Part shown: positions 8,748-17,505 of the stretch, piece by piece
How the letters are laid out: each line of letters opens with the position of its first letter
Position numbering within the stretch: the first letter of the stretch is position 1
Assembly (NCBI RefSeq): GCF_014138605.1
Contig: NZ_JACJHX010000009.1
Coordinates: forward strand, 62,001 to 126,000
Source: Peribacillus huizhouensis
GTDB lineage: Bacteria > Bacillota > Bacilli > Bacillales > DSM-1321
DNA: 64,000 nt
Direction: 5' to 3'
The notes under the pieces: model-generated
The model's database searches: none
What the model saw: only the letters and a program-made list of their open reading frames with translations
Told to the model about the DNA's origin: nothing
Translations under genes and position numbers: made by a program

Positions 8748-9374
8748 TCAAGAAAAATAAGTTTGCTCCGACCATTTCGGAGGTGTATTTTTATCCCAAT
8801 AAATTTTACCTAAAGCATAGTGTGTAGCGAATTCATCATGATACGTATGATAATGAAAATTGAACCAATATCCTTCTTGCGGTGGATTCTCTTGTCTAAC
8901 ATGAAAACGAATAATATCATTTCCAGTATTTTCGTTATAAAGGTGAAAAATCTTCTCACTTCGTCCTGAAGAAGGTCCTTTAGATATAGTTAACTGAACA
9001 AGCTCTTCATCAGGGAAGTTTACTGCCATTTGTGTGATGGCCTCTTCAATTTTTGGTAAAACAGCAAATTTAAATTCATCTTCAATCTTCGGACCAATCT
9101 TTTCACCGAATTTCGTAAAGGCATGTTCCTCGGCCTTTGTCATGATCGATTCAAGAAACTCACTTCGGTCAAATATACTTGTTGATATCGAGTCATCAGC
9201 TGATTCGATTAAGGAATAGCTTGTACTTTCCGTTTCTTCAAAAATATTTTTCTTTGGGTGTTTATTCGGATGTGCTTCAGTAAGCCAGGATATATCAGAA
9301 GGAGAAACCATTCCGAATGTTAGAACAGTTACTAATACAACTAAGCTTTTCTTCAACCATTTCGATTTCTTCAT
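8748..9374 (-). CDS. ypjP: YpjP-family protein, exported or membrane-anchored, function unknown
   Basis: A 208-residue protein close to B. subtilis YpjP in length and position (between thyA/dfrA and ypiP/brxA). The N-terminus MKKSKWLKKSLVVLVTVLTF looks like a signal peptide or single anchor. The rest is soluble with an acidic helical middle. The C-terminal half is rich in aromatic residues (GYWFNFHYHTYHDEFATHY, KIYWDKNTPPKW), the family signature. A strong AAGGAGGAGGG Shine-Dalgarno precedes the ATG. No enzymatic motif is evident. Confidence 0.85.
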   Translation of the reverse strand: MKKSKWLKKSLVVLVTVLTFGMVSPSDISWLTEAHPNKHPKKNIFEETESTSYSLIESADDSISTSIFDRSEFLESIMTKAEEHAFTKFGEKIGPKIEDEFKFAVLPKIEEAITQMAVNFPDEELVQLTISKGPSSGRSEKIFHLYNENTGNDIIRFHVRQENPPQEGYWFNFHYHTYHDEFATHYALGKIYWDKNTPPKWSEQTYFS

Positions 9375-9622
9375 GATGATTTCCCTCCTCCTTCACGTAT
9401 CAATGAAGTTACAAAAAGTATTATTTCCTGCCTTTATTAGCTATTCACGTCAATTTTCAGTTATCGGCATACATGACTAGCCATTTGTATAATCTAATTT
9501 CTAGTATACGGGATTTCTTAGGAAATTACGAAAAAAATGTATGCTAAATTTCATTTTGATGGCATGTTTGTCTATAATAAAGAAAGACCATTTTTTTATT
9601 GTGTAAAAGAAAATGAAGGATT
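9375..9622. other. Intergenic stretch without recognised gene
   Basis: Divergent region between ypjP and the 24-residue peptide promoter. It probably holds the ypjP promoter. An open frame on the plus strand from 9537 lacks a Shine-Dalgarno and family features, and I do not call it. Confidence 0.5.
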
Positions 9623-9650
9623 TTGCATACCTGATGTAGAACTATATATT
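9623..9650 (+). promoter_or_regulatory. SigA-type promoter for the 24-residue membrane peptide
   Basis: TTGCAT (9623-9628), a 16-bp spacer and TATATT (9645-9650), 35 bp before the start codon. With the strong Shine-Dalgarno and following terminator it defines a compact transcription unit. Confidence 0.6.
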
Positions 9651-9684
9651 GTAATCCATTGTTTTGTAAAGGAGGAATTCACCT

Positions 9685-9759
9685 ATGGAAGCGTCAGCAC
9701 TTTTGATACTCGTCGTAATTTCACTTGTTTATTTCATTTATGAAGCGATTGCCGATTGA
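9685..9759 (+). CDS. 24-residue single-span membrane peptide
   Basis: The product MEASALLILVVISLVYFIYE plus AIAD is one hydrophobic helix with an acidic end at each side. Evidence that it is real: a near-perfect AAAGGAGGAATT Shine-Dalgarno 5-8 nt before the ATG, a SigA-type promoter upstream, and a hairpin terminator 30 bp after the stop. I do not recognise a family. Its size and topology recall small regulatory subunits of membrane complexes, but nothing here names a partner. Confidence 0.65.
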   Translation: MEASALLILVVISLVYFIYEAIAD

Positions 9760-9788
9760 TTAACGGGAAGACTATGTATAAAACTATT

Positions 9789-9834
9789 CCATTTCTTCTT
9801 TTGTTCTAATCTGAAAAAAGAAGTGGTTTTTGTT
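9789..9834 (+). terminator. Terminator of the 24-residue peptide gene
   Basis: CCATTTCTTCTTTT pairs with AAAAAAGAAGTGG and is followed by TTTTTGTTATTTT. Confidence 0.75.
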
Positions 9835-9843
9835 ATTTTAATA

Positions 9844-9930
9844 GCCTGATCCTAGAGGATAAGTAGTCGCTATAACTCTACATACAATGTTATTAATGTA
9901 TTATTAACACGATATACTAGGTCAGGTCCT
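9844..9930 (-). repeat. Family C long hairpin (C3), between convergent units
   Basis: GCCTGATCCTAG pairs with CTAGGTCAGGTCC. The interior is A/T-rich and only partly complementary. It lies between the terminator of the small peptide gene and the end of ypiP. Confidence 0.65.
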
Positions 9931-9978
9931 TTTTAAGTATTCTCTTGCTTTTTAAATTGACTGAAATTCAAACTTGAA

Positions 9979-10010
9979 GAAACTCGTCTTAAAGAGCAAC
10001 GACGAGTTTC
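9979..10010. terminator. Hairpin at the end of ypiP
   Basis: GAAACTCGTC pairs with GACGAGTTTC. The plus side is followed by TTTTATAA and the minus side by TTCAAGTTT, so it may serve both directions. It ends 3 bp from the ypiP stop. Confidence 0.6.
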
Positions 10011-10012
10011 TT

Positions 10013-10786
10013 TTATAATTGAATGTACCCATAATGAAATAATGAGGTTTTCCTTTTGATTGTTGTGAACCCCAATTTCTCAAATCGTTTGCTTCTGAAA
10101 TGATCCTTTAGCACGACTCGATTATTCGCAACGCGCTTTGCCTGCTCAATTGTTTCTAGTTGTAAATCATTATAGGATGCAAATTGTGCCAACCCATTTA
10201 TACCTTCTGATTCTTCAATACGCTCTTCAAACATCGGATCAAAGTACACCACATCGAAGCTGTTATCTGGAAGCTTTTTTAAAACCTCATGATGATTACC
10301 TGTTTCAATCTGAATTCTTTTCATCGCAGCATCCATAAGTTCGATCCCACTTTCCCACTGCAATAGTCCTTCTTTAACAATAAAGGAGATGATCGAATTT
10401 TCTTCAATCGCTCTAATTTCCCCACAAGCACCTGAGACGTAACTCGCAATAATGGCATCTGAACCTAATCCGAGTGTACAGTCGAGAATAGAAGACCCTT
10501 TTTCAATTCTAGCAGCTGTTATATACGGATCATCTTCGCCGTTCATCATTCGTTTGATACGAACCATTGCAATATTCGGATGAAAAAAGAAAGGTGAACC
10601 CCCAGAAATTGTATGAAGTTCTAGTTTGTTTTTCCCGACAACCAAACAGTCCATCCCATAATCTTGATGCATTCTAGTTAAAGACCGTTTATTCCTCTTG
10701 TAAAACGGCAGTGAAAATTGAGTGGCAATACTTTTAGCTCGTTCAGTATGTATTTCATCAGTGCGTCCAGCTGTTGTGACAAACAT
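10013..10786 (-). CDS. ypiP: Class I SAM-dependent methyltransferase, YpiP (RsmJ-like)
   Basis: Predicted methyltransferase of 257 residues. The SAM-binding core starts with SSILDCTLGLGSDAIIASY (motif I, a variant glycine loop), and the acidic motif II is in IRAIEEN. The catalytic-type motif IV is DPMF in VVYFDPMFEERIEES, resembling the DPMYP/DPMFP of RsmJ, the 16S rRNA m2G1516 enzyme. An rRNA target is therefore plausible but not shown. The ATG at 10786 follows AAAGGAGAG and gives the N-terminus MFVTTAGRTDE. It lies between ypjP and brxA as in B. subtilis. Confidence 0.85.
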   Translation of the reverse strand: MFVTTAGRTDEIHTERAKSIATQFSLPFYKRNKRSLTRMHQDYGMDCLVVGKNKLELHTISGGSPFFFHPNIAMVRIKRMMNGEDDPYITAARIEKGSSILDCTLGLGSDAIIASYVSGACGEIRAIEENSIISFIVKEGLLQWESGIELMDAAMKRIQIETGNHHEVLKKLPDNSFDVVYFDPMFEERIEESEGINGLAQFASYNDLQLETIEQAKRVANNRVVLKDHFRSKRFEKLGFTTIKRKTSLFHYGYIQL

Positions 10787-10879
10787 GATTGCTCTCCTTT
10801 TAGTCAACTAAATAGCAGTAGAGACTTATCTAAAAGGACAAGCCCTTTAGAGTTAAGTCTCTACATGCTTAATACTAGC

Positions 10880-11317
10880 TTATTTCATTTCTTCAAATGC
10901 TGTGAGAAGATTCTCCATTACCGCTTCCATCGGAAACCCTTCTATATCATGACGTGGAATGAAGTGAATCACTTCTTTTCCTTTTAATAAAGCCATAGAC
11001 GGGGATGATGGTTCATATCCTGTGAAATATTCACGCATTTTTGCAGTAGCGTCTTTATCTTGGCCTGCAAACACTGTAACGATATGATCTGGTTTGTTAG
11101 CCGAATTTAATACTGCTTGAGTTGCTGCTGGGCGGGCTATTCCTGCTGCACATCCGCATACCGAATTCACTACAACAAGAGTTGTTTCATCTTTTACTGT
11201 ATTCATAAAGTTGTCTACTTCCTCAGCAGTAGTAATTTCCGTAAACCCCGCTTGAACAAGCTCTGCTCGCATTGGTTTTACCATTTGTTTCATATATTCT
11301 TCATATGCCATTGACAT
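10880..11317 (-). CDS. brxA: Bacilliredoxin BrxA/YphP
   Basis: Thioredoxin-fold protein of 145 residues that removes bacillithiol from S-bacillithiolated proteins after oxidative or hypochlorite stress. It has the family CGC active site at Cys54-Gly55-Cys56 (NSVCGCAAG). The fold is otherwise complete, with the cis-Pro region SPSMALLKG and a C-terminal helix. The Shine-Dalgarno AAAGGAGGC precedes the ATG. It neighbours ilvD as in B. subtilis, where the genes are yphP and ilvD. Confidence 0.95.
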   Translation of the reverse strand: MSMAYEEYMKQMVKPMRAELVQAGFTEITTAEEVDNFMNTVKDETTLVVVNSVCGCAAGIARPAATQAVLNSANKPDHIVTVFAGQDKDATAKMREYFTGYEPSSPSMALLKGKEVIHFIPRHDIEGFPMEAVMENLLTAFEEMK

Positions 11318-11497
11318 AGGTAGTTGCCTCCTTTATTTTCCGATACACCATAAGAATACTATACATATTAACAAATATGCAAAAAAGTGAATCGTCTATA
11401 ATACGTTTAAGTTAGATAATCCGCTCATTTTTTCAAAATAGTTAACCTACTGTTCCACTACTTCTTGAATAGGTTTGAATTTTACAATTCCAAATTA

Positions 11498-11580
11498 AAA
11501 AGGGCCAGGCCCAACTCTTATTAGAAAATTCGTGTCTAAACACTTTCTTCTAATTTAGAGTGTGAACTCCGACCCTTCTT
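11498..11580 (-). repeat. Family C long hairpin (C4), 3' of ilvD
   Basis: AAAAAGGGCCAGGCCCAACTC pairs with GAACTCCGACCCTTCTTT; inner arms ATTAGAAAATTCGTGT and TTCTTCTAATTTAGAGTGT are partly complementary. Reading on the minus strand it ends CTGGCCCTTTTTAATTT, a terminator-like T run. It starts 28 bp after the ilvD stop. Confidence 0.75.
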
Positions 11581-11607
11581 TAACAAGTGTAGATTAACTT
11601 CATCTGC

Positions 11608-13293
11608 TTAGATTTTTAATACGCCACCTGTGTTAGCACTTGTAACGAGCTTAGAGTAGCGTGCTAAATAACCAGTTTTTACTTTTGGTTCAAAACCTCG
11701 CCAATTTGCTTTACGTTTTTCAAATTCTTCATCTGAAATTTCTAATTGGATTGTACGATTATTTAAATCTAATTCGATAATATCGCCGTTTTCTACAAAT
11801 GCAATTGGACCACCTTCTGCAGCTTCTGGAGAAATATGCCCAATTGAAATTCCTCTTGATGCACCTGAGAAACGACCATCAGTAATAAGACCAACTTTAG
11901 CGCCAAGACCTCTACCGACAATTTGCGAAGTAGGTGCTAACATCTCAGGCATTCCTGGCCCACCTTTAGGTCCTTCATAACGGATCACGACAACATGTCC
12001 CTCTTTTACTTTACCAGTGATGATTCCAGAAAGGGCATCTTCTTGAGAATCGAAGCAGATTGCTGGACCTCTATGATAGCCGCCTACTGCTGGATCGACA
12101 GCTCCAACTTTAATAACTGAACCATTTGGCGCTAAGTTACCGAATAATACAGCAAGGCCGCCTCGCTCAGAATAAGGATTGTCTAATGGACGAATAACAT
12201 TTTTGTCCAAGATTTCCGCCCCAGCAACATTTTCACGTAATGTTTTACCAGATACAGTTAGGCAATCACCATTGATTGCACCCGGCTTTTTAAGAATCTC
12301 ATTGATGATGGCACTAACGCCTCCTGCGTTATGAACATCTTCAATGTGATAATCTGATGCAGGAGCGATTTTTGCAAGATGAGGTACACGACTTGCAATT
12401 TCATTGATACGTTCTAATGAATACTCAATTCCAGCTTCATGTGCTAATGCAAGTGTATGAAGTACTGTGTTTGTTGAACCACCCATCGCCATGTCCAACG
12501 CAAATGCATTATCAATTGCATCGATTGTTACGATATCACGTGGTTTAATATCCTTTTTGATAAGCTCCATTAATTGCGTAGCTGAGCGTTTAACAAACTC
12601 TTTACGTTCGGGAGCTACAGCTAAAATTGTACCATTACCAGGTAGGGCAAGACCAAGACCTTCTGCCAAGCAGTTCATGGAGTTTGCAGTAAACATACCA
12701 GAACAAGAACCACATGTAGGACAAGCAAATTGCTCAATCTCTTGTAATTTTGCTTCATCAATTTTACCAGCTTGGTAAGCTCCAACCCCTTCAAAAACAG
12801 AGTTTAAGTTAAGTGGGTTACCATCTTTATCCACACCAGCTTTCATTGGTCCACCGCTAACAAACATTGTTGGAATATTGACACGAAGTGCCGCCATCAT
12901 CATCCCAGGCGTAATTTTGTCACAGTTAGGAATACAAACCATTCCATCGAACCAATGCGCAGAAACAACAGTTTCAATTGAATCAGCAATAATCTCACGA
13001 CTTGGCAATGAATAGCGCATACCAATATGCCCCATTGCAATTCCATCATCAACCCCGATTGTATTGAATTCAAAAGGTACGCCGCCCGCTTCGCGAATCG
13101 CTTCCTTTACAATTTTTCCAAATTCCTGCAAATGTACATGACCTGGAACAATATCGATATAAGAGTTACAAACTGCGATAAACGGCTTTCCGAAATCTTC
13201 TTCTTTAACGCCGGCTGCACGTAACAAACTACGGTGTGGAGCTCGGTCGATACCTTGTGTAATCATGTCACTTCTCATTTTTGGCGTAGACAT
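11608..13293 (-). CDS. ilvD: Dihydroxy-acid dehydratase
   Basis: Iron-sulfur enzyme converting 2,3-dihydroxy-isovalerate and -methylvalerate to the 2-keto acids of valine/leucine and isoleucine synthesis. The 561-residue length is normal. Cluster-region cysteines are Cys124 in CIPNCDK and Cys197 in [10 protein letters not shown]. The third position reads IVPGHVH rather than the PCN of [2Fe-2S] enzymes, so I infer the oxygen-sensitive [4Fe-4S] type, as in E. coli and B. subtilis. The C-terminal GRFSGASRG and [10 protein letters not shown] motifs are present. It is unlinked to the ilvBHC operon; ilvA is 7 kb away. The Shine-Dalgarno is weak. Confidence 0.97.
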   Translation of the reverse strand: MSTPKMRSDMITQGIDRAPHRSLLRAAGVKEEDFGKPFIAVCNSYIDIVPGHVHLQEFGKIVKEAIREAGGVPFEFNTIGVDDGIAMGHIGMRYSLPSREIIADSIETVVSAHWFDGMVCIPNCDKITPGMMMAALRVNIPTMFVSGGPMKAGVDKDGNPLNLNSVFEGVGAYQAGKIDEAKLQEIEQFACPTCGSCSGMFTANSMNCLAEGLGLALPGNGTILAVAPERKEFVKRSATQLMELIKKDIKPRDIVTIDAIDNAFALDMAMGGSTNTVLHTLALAHEAGIEYSLERINEIASRVPHLAKIAPASDYHIEDVHNAGGVSAIINEILKKPGAINGDCLTVSGKTLRENVAGAEILDKNVIRPLDNPYSERGGLAVLFGNLAPNGSVIKVGAVDPAVGGYHRGPAICFDSQEDALSGIITGKVKEGHVVVIRYEGPKGGPGMPEMLAPTSQIVGRGLGAKVGLITDGRFSGASRGISIGHISPEAAEGGPIAFVENGDIIELDLNNRTIQLEISDEEFEKRKANWRGFEPKVKTGYLARYSKLVTSANTGGVLKI

Positions 13294-13441
13294 TGCTGAA
13301 AGACCCCCAATTTATTATGTTATGTGAATAAATAAGATTATTTATTATTATCCAAAAATTCTAACATAAAAGCCAAGAAAAGAAAATGAAAAAAACTCAA
13401 ATAATATCGAAATATGGCTATTCCATACAAAACTCCACCAT

Positions 13442-13526
13442 TTACTATGAAGGTTCCAGCCTGTAGCACACTACACACACCTAATCACAATCGTGGCGGT
13501 GCGTAGCCGATTTTGGATGCATTCTT
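13442..13526 (+). repeat. Family D repeat, copy D1
   Basis: About 85 bp running from TTACTATGAAGG through AGCACACTACACACACC and GTGGCGGTGCG to ATTTTGGATGCATTCT. It matches the inverse of 51117-51201 over its length with scattered differences. A short inverted piece, ATATCCTTCATAC, recurs at 13592-13604. The remainder of the 420-bp ilvD-ypgR interval holds hairpin C5 and no visible gene. Confidence 0.6.
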
Positions 13527-13607
13527 TATAAAAATTAAGTATACCCGCTAAGTAGATTGGCTATATTAGTAAGTCACGAAGCCCCGTCCACATATCCTTC
13601 ATACAAA

Positions 13608-13691
13608 AAGGTCAGATCCCACATCGACTATATTGTTTATTTGACGTGTATATGACACAATAAACATCTATAGTGTGTGAGGTCTGACCCT
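13608..13691 (-). repeat. Family C long hairpin (C5), 3' of ypgR
   Basis: The clearest copy. AGGTCAGATCCCACATCGAC pairs with TGTGTGAGGTCTGACCCT, and CTATATTGTTTATT pairs with AATAAACATCTATAG, leaving a loop of about 20 nt. On the minus strand it ends GATCTGACCTTTTTGTAT. It starts 23 bp after the ypgR stop. Confidence 0.85.
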
Positions 13692-13713
13692 CTAAAACAT
13701 CCTCTGCTTACCC

Positions 13714-14862
13714 TTATTTTTCGCTATTTTCTACTTCCGTAAGTCGCGCATCTGTCATTTGCTTCCAAACGGACCCTTTCGCTTCTTCCCCATTTTCAAT
13801 TCGGTCAATAGCCATTTTTATTTGCAAAGCCACTTCGAATTCTGAATCTTTTTCCGCTTCTTTTAAAGCAGATAATACGCTTTTATCACCAGATTCATAG
13901 AGGAACATTGCAGCACGCCATCTAACAATTTTACTTTTATCTTTTAAGGCAGATGCCATTTCCGTCATCGCTTCCGCAAATCCGAGATCAGATAAGCAAT
14001 CACCAGCCGTTCTTCTCACAGCAGGATTTTTATCATTTAAGCCCATATATAGTGCAGGTAATACTTTTCGATCTTCAATCATTCCTAGTAATACGACCGC
14101 TTCTCTACGTACAGAAACTTTACTGTCTGACAAAGCTTTTTTTAACAATGGCATATCCTCAATTGTCGGATCTTCCATTTGCTCAAGTGCCTGATAGCGT
14201 TTTTCCCAATTTTCATCCTCAAGCATTTCTGCGGTAAGCTTAATTTTAGTCCGTTTTACTAGTTCTTTTTTATTGTCGTTCTCTTGCTTAGCCGCAGCTA
14301 CAAGTTCATTTATCCGTTCTGGCGGATACGCAGCTATAAGTTCCTCAGATACTTCTGCACCAATTGCATCCATATCTCCGTATCTGACACCATAGTCTTT
14401 CCATTTTCTTAGCAAAACAACATTATCATCTTGTTTCTGTGCTGCTTGAACAGCTTGGGCAAAAGAATCCGGAAGAGCATAGCGCTTTTCACTATTTCCG
14501 TCGTTTAGCTTGATTTGATATGGTAATCCTTTGAAATGCAAAATCGAAACATTGACTTCTCCATAATGATCGAGAATAGTCGATCCCACTTCTTCATTTC
14601 TTGTATCTTCACCGAATACTTGGCGAACTTTAATCAAGATTTCTTGCCAATCAAATTTACCATTTCGTTCAATGGCTAAAAAATCGGCAACATGATAAAC
14701 ACCCTTCACACCATCGATATATAAAATTTCTCTGATTAAAGATGGCGCTTTTTCAGCTTCCTCTTTTTTATAGTTATTGCTTATACCAGCTGGTAGCTCT
14801 TCGGCCAAGTTAATTTTCATTGTGTTTGGACTTGGTGTAGGTTCAATCGATATAATATTCAT
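13714..14862 (-). CDS. ypgR: YpgR, NifU-N/HEAT-repeat protein (CvfC family)
   Basis: A 382-residue protein in two parts. Residues 1-90 match the Nfu/NifU N-terminal domain (PTPSPNTMKINL, GVKGVYHVADFLAIERNG), which occurs in Fe-S scaffold proteins but here lacks the cysteine-bearing scaffold domain. Residues about 215-360 form HEAT/PBS-type helical repeats (KVSVRREAVVLLGMI, NPAVRRTAGDCLSDLG, KIVRWRAAMFLYESG). S. aureus CvfC, a virulence-associated factor, has this architecture. The biochemical function is not known. The order ilvD-ypgR-ypgQ matches B. subtilis apart from the ABC-F gene inserted between ypgR and ypgQ. Confidence 0.88.
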   Translation of the reverse strand: MNIISIEPTPSPNTMKINLAEELPAGISNNYKKEEAEKAPSLIREILYIDGVKGVYHVADFLAIERNGKFDWQEILIKVRQVFGEDTRNEEVGSTILDHYGEVNVSILHFKGLPYQIKLNDGNSEKRYALPDSFAQAVQAAQKQDDNVVLLRKWKDYGVRYGDMDAIGAEVSEELIAAYPPERINELVAAAKQENDNKKELVKRTKIKLTAEMLEDENWEKRYQALEQMEDPTIEDMPLLKKALSDSKVSVRREAVVLLGMIEDRKVLPALYMGLNDKNPAVRRTAGDCLSDLGFAEAMTEMASALKDKSKIVRWRAAMFLYESGDKSVLSALKEAEKDSEFEVALQIKMAIDRIENGEEAKGSVWKQMTDARLTEVENSEK

Positions 14863-14962
14863 ACGTTCGCTCCTTTACACATATTTTTAGGATATGACTA
14901 TAGTTTATCATAATCTATGGTTTAGGCGGTTCGGAGTGAATTAATGCTCATACGTGACCTGC

Positions 14963-16840
14963 TTATTCCTCTAATTTTTCCGCTAAGTATTCCCAACGTT
15001 CAAGCATATAATCAAGCTTTTCTTTAACTTCTGTCTCCTCTTCCATTAAGATTCGGAGTTTTTCAAAATCACTTCCAGCCGTTGCCATTTCTGCAGTGAT
15101 GCTTGTTAAACGTTCCTCGGCTTTTTCCATTTTCTCTTCAATTTCTTCCCATTCTTTCGTTTCAGCATAGGTCAATTTCTTTTTCTTTTTATCAGGACGT
15201 TGTTGTACTTGAACAACAGGTTTCTCTTGCATAGGCTCAACTGTTACTTTTTCTTCTAAAAACTCAGAATAGCTACCGTAATAATGACTGACAACAGCTT
15301 TTCCTTTGAAAACAAAAAGTTGTGAGCATGCTTTATCAAGAAAGTAACGATCATGCGAAACAGTAACGACCACTCCAGGGAATGTCTCTAAATAATCCTC
15401 AAGTACAGTCAATGTCTGAGTATCAAGATCATTGGTTGGCTCATCCAAAAGGAGTACATTTGGAGCTGACATTAAAATCTTCAATAAGTAAAGTCGACGC
15501 TTTTCTCCACCTGAAAGCTTGCGGATTGGCGTTCCATGTGTATGTAGAGGAAAGAGAAATCGCTCGAGCATTTGAGCGGCAGAAATATAGCTACCATCTT
15601 TCAAGGCAATCGATTCAGCTGTTTCGCGAATATACTCGATCATCCGCATGCTTTCATCCATATCTTCACTTTCCTGTGTATAGTAGCCGATTTTCACAGT
15701 TTGTCCTGTTTCAATCACACCAGAATCGATTTTCACTCTACCGGCCAAAATATTTAGCAAAGTCGATTTTCCTGTTCCATTTTGACCGACGATGCCAATT
15801 CTATCTCCTCGTTTAAATAAATAGGAGAAGTTATGTAGGATAGTGTGGTTGCCATATGACTTCGAGATGGACTCTAGCTCCAACACTTTTTTCCCTAGGC
15901 GTGCCCCGCTTAATTCAATATCAAGTGACCCTTGTTGCGATTTATTTTGCACATCCGATTCTAGCGTTTCAAAACGCTGGATTCTTGCTTTTTGCTTTGT
16001 CGTTCTCGCTTTTGCACCTTTTCTTATCCAGGCTAATTCCTTTTTAAATAAGCTTTCCTTTTTGTTTTGTTCAATTGCTTCATTTTCTTCTCGGATTGCT
16101 TTTGCCTCTAGAAAATCACCATAATTACCTTTGTATTCAAATAGGCTACCACCACTAAGCTCCCAAATTTTATCCGAAACCGTATCAAGGAAATATCGGT
16201 CATGAGTTACAAAGAGAACGGCTCGCTTTGATTTCACTAAATATTCCTGCAACCATTTAATACTGTCATAATCAAGGTGATTCGTTGGTTCATCAAGGAT
16301 GAGCAAATCGGTTGTTTCAATTAGCGTTTTCGCTAAAGCCGCCCGCTTTTTTTGTCCACCTGACAGCTCAGCTATTTTCCTTGAAAAATCAGGGAGTCCA
16401 AGTTTTGTTAATATCGCTCTAGCGTCAGCGCTTGTATCCCATGCATTTAATGCATCCATTTCCTGCTGTTGCTTTAATAACCGGTTCTGTATGTCGGTAT
16501 TATCCGGATCGTTTTGCAACTTTTGTAGGGTGTTTTCATATTCTTTAATGACTTTAAAAACAGGGTAGTCACTTGCATAAAGAAAATCAATTATTGTCAT
16601 GTCATTTGGAAAATCTGGATCCTGAGATAAATATGAAATAGAGTAATCGTTCGGATGATCCTTTTCCCCAGTGTCAGCTTCCTCAATTCCAGCAATAATA
16701 TTTAATAGTGTTGATTTTCCTGTTCCATTTACACCGATGATTCCAATTTTATTGCCTTCAGAAATTGAAAAAGAAAGGTTTTCAAAGACTAATTTTTCAC
16801 CTTGCATTTTTGTTACGTTTTCCATTGCAAAAACTTTCAT
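14963..16840 (-). CDS. yfmR: ABC-F ATPase, YfmR-like translation factor
   Basis: Soluble double ATPase of 625 residues. Domain 1 has Walker A GVNGTGKST, signature LSGGQKKR and Walker B LLILDEPTNHLD. A linker with KGAKARTTKQKARIQRF follows, typical of the ABC-F tRNA-interaction region. Domain 2 has GQNGTGKST, LSGGEKRR and LLDEPTNDLD. A lysine-rich C-terminal coiled coil (KKKKKLTYAETKEWEEIEEK onward) places it with Uup/YfmR rather than EttA. YfmR helps ribosomes through difficult sequences such as polyproline runs. The ATG overlaps the ypgQ stop by four bases, which decides this start over an upstream in-frame ATG. Confidence 0.88.
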   Translation of the reverse strand: MKVFAMENVTKMQGEKLVFENLSFSISEGNKIGIIGVNGTGKSTLLNIIAGIEEADTGEKDHPNDYSISYLSQDPDFPNDMTIIDFLYASDYPVFKVIKEYENTLQKLQNDPDNTDIQNRLLKQQQEMDALNAWDTSADARAILTKLGLPDFSRKIAELSGGQKKRAALAKTLIETTDLLILDEPTNHLDYDSIKWLQEYLVKSKRAVLFVTHDRYFLDTVSDKIWELSGGSLFEYKGNYGDFLEAKAIREENEAIEQNKKESLFKKELAWIRKGAKARTTKQKARIQRFETLESDVQNKSQQGSLDIELSGARLGKKVLELESISKSYGNHTILHNFSYLFKRGDRIGIVGQNGTGKSTLLNILAGRVKIDSGVIETGQTVKIGYYTQESEDMDESMRMIEYIRETAESIALKDGSYISAAQMLERFLFPLHTHGTPIRKLSGGEKRRLYLLKILMSAPNVLLLDEPTNDLDTQTLTVLEDYLETFPGVVVTVSHDRYFLDKACSQLFVFKGKAVVSHYYGSYSEFLEEKVTVEPMQEKPVVQVQQRPDKKKKKLTYAETKEWEEIEEKMEKAEERLTSITAEMATAGSDFEKLRILMEEETEVKEKLDYMLERWEYLAEKLEE

Positions 16841-17454
16841 AATCGTACATCCCATTCTATATAAAATTGCTGTAAAAACTCCTGCATATACTGATGTCGC
16901 TTTTTGGCTAATTCTTTTGCTGTGTTTGTATGTAATTGATCCGCTATCTTTAATAATTTATCATAAAAATGCTGGATCGTTGATTGCTTTGCCTCAATTG
17001 TATCTAAATCTGGATGATAGATTGGATTCCCTACACTTCCACCATATGCGAATGTTCTTGCAACTCCAATTGCGCCAATTGCGTCCAAACGATCGGCATC
17101 TTGCACAATTTTAGCTTCAATAGAAGGAAGTGCGATTTGTCCTTTACTAAAAGAAATTGAATCGATAATGGCTGTGATCTTATCAACGGTCTCATTATCC
17201 ATGTTAGAATGAAGAAACCAATCATTCATTATACGCCAGCCATCTGCTTTTGATTCATGTAATTTACGATCAGGTATATCATGCAATAAGGCAGCTAACT
17301 CAATTGTAGGTAAATGACCCTTATGCTCTTCACAGGCAATATGTATGGCCATTTTTCTTACTCTGTCTATATGGAACCAATCATGACCTGTTATGTCATT
17401 TCCAAGTCTACTCTTCACAAAAATTTCCGCTTCTTCTATTAGGCTTTTATTCAT
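16837..17454 (-). CDS. ypgQ: HD-domain nucleotide pyrophosphohydrolase YpgQ
   Basis: A 205-residue HD-superfamily metal-dependent hydrolase, the same length as B. subtilis YpgQ, which hydrolyses nucleoside triphosphates to monophosphate and pyrophosphate in vitro. The metal residues are His in GHDWFHIDRV, HD in ALLHDIPDRK, and Asp in VQDADRLDAIGAIG. I chose the ATG at 17454 because AGGGAG lies 6 nt upstream; another ATG directly before it has a poor spacing. It is co-transcribed with the following ABC-F gene through a 4-bp overlap. Confidence 0.9.
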   Translation of the reverse strand: MNKSLIEEAEIFVKSRLGNDITGHDWFHIDRVRKMAIHIACEEHKGHLPTIELAALLHDIPDRKLHESKADGWRIMNDWFLHSNMDNETVDKITAIIDSISFSKGQIALPSIEAKIVQDADRLDAIGAIGVARTFAYGGSVGNPIYHPDLDTIEAKQSTIQHFYDKLLKIADQLHTNTAKELAKKRHQYMQEFLQQFYIEWDVRL

Positions 17455-17505
17455 CATGCACTCCCTGTACTTTCTTTCATATTGTATCATGCTAGAACAC
17501 TTTGG

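Noticed and set aside
9537-9743. 68-codon plus-strand frame upstream of the 24-residue peptide
   Set aside because: It has no Shine-Dalgarno and overlaps, in another frame, the promoter, ribosome site and start of the better-supported small gene.
15382-15816. 144-codon open frame on the plus strand inside the ABC-F gene
   Set aside because: It is antisense to the second ATPase domain, has no ribosome site and its composition is that of a shadow frame.
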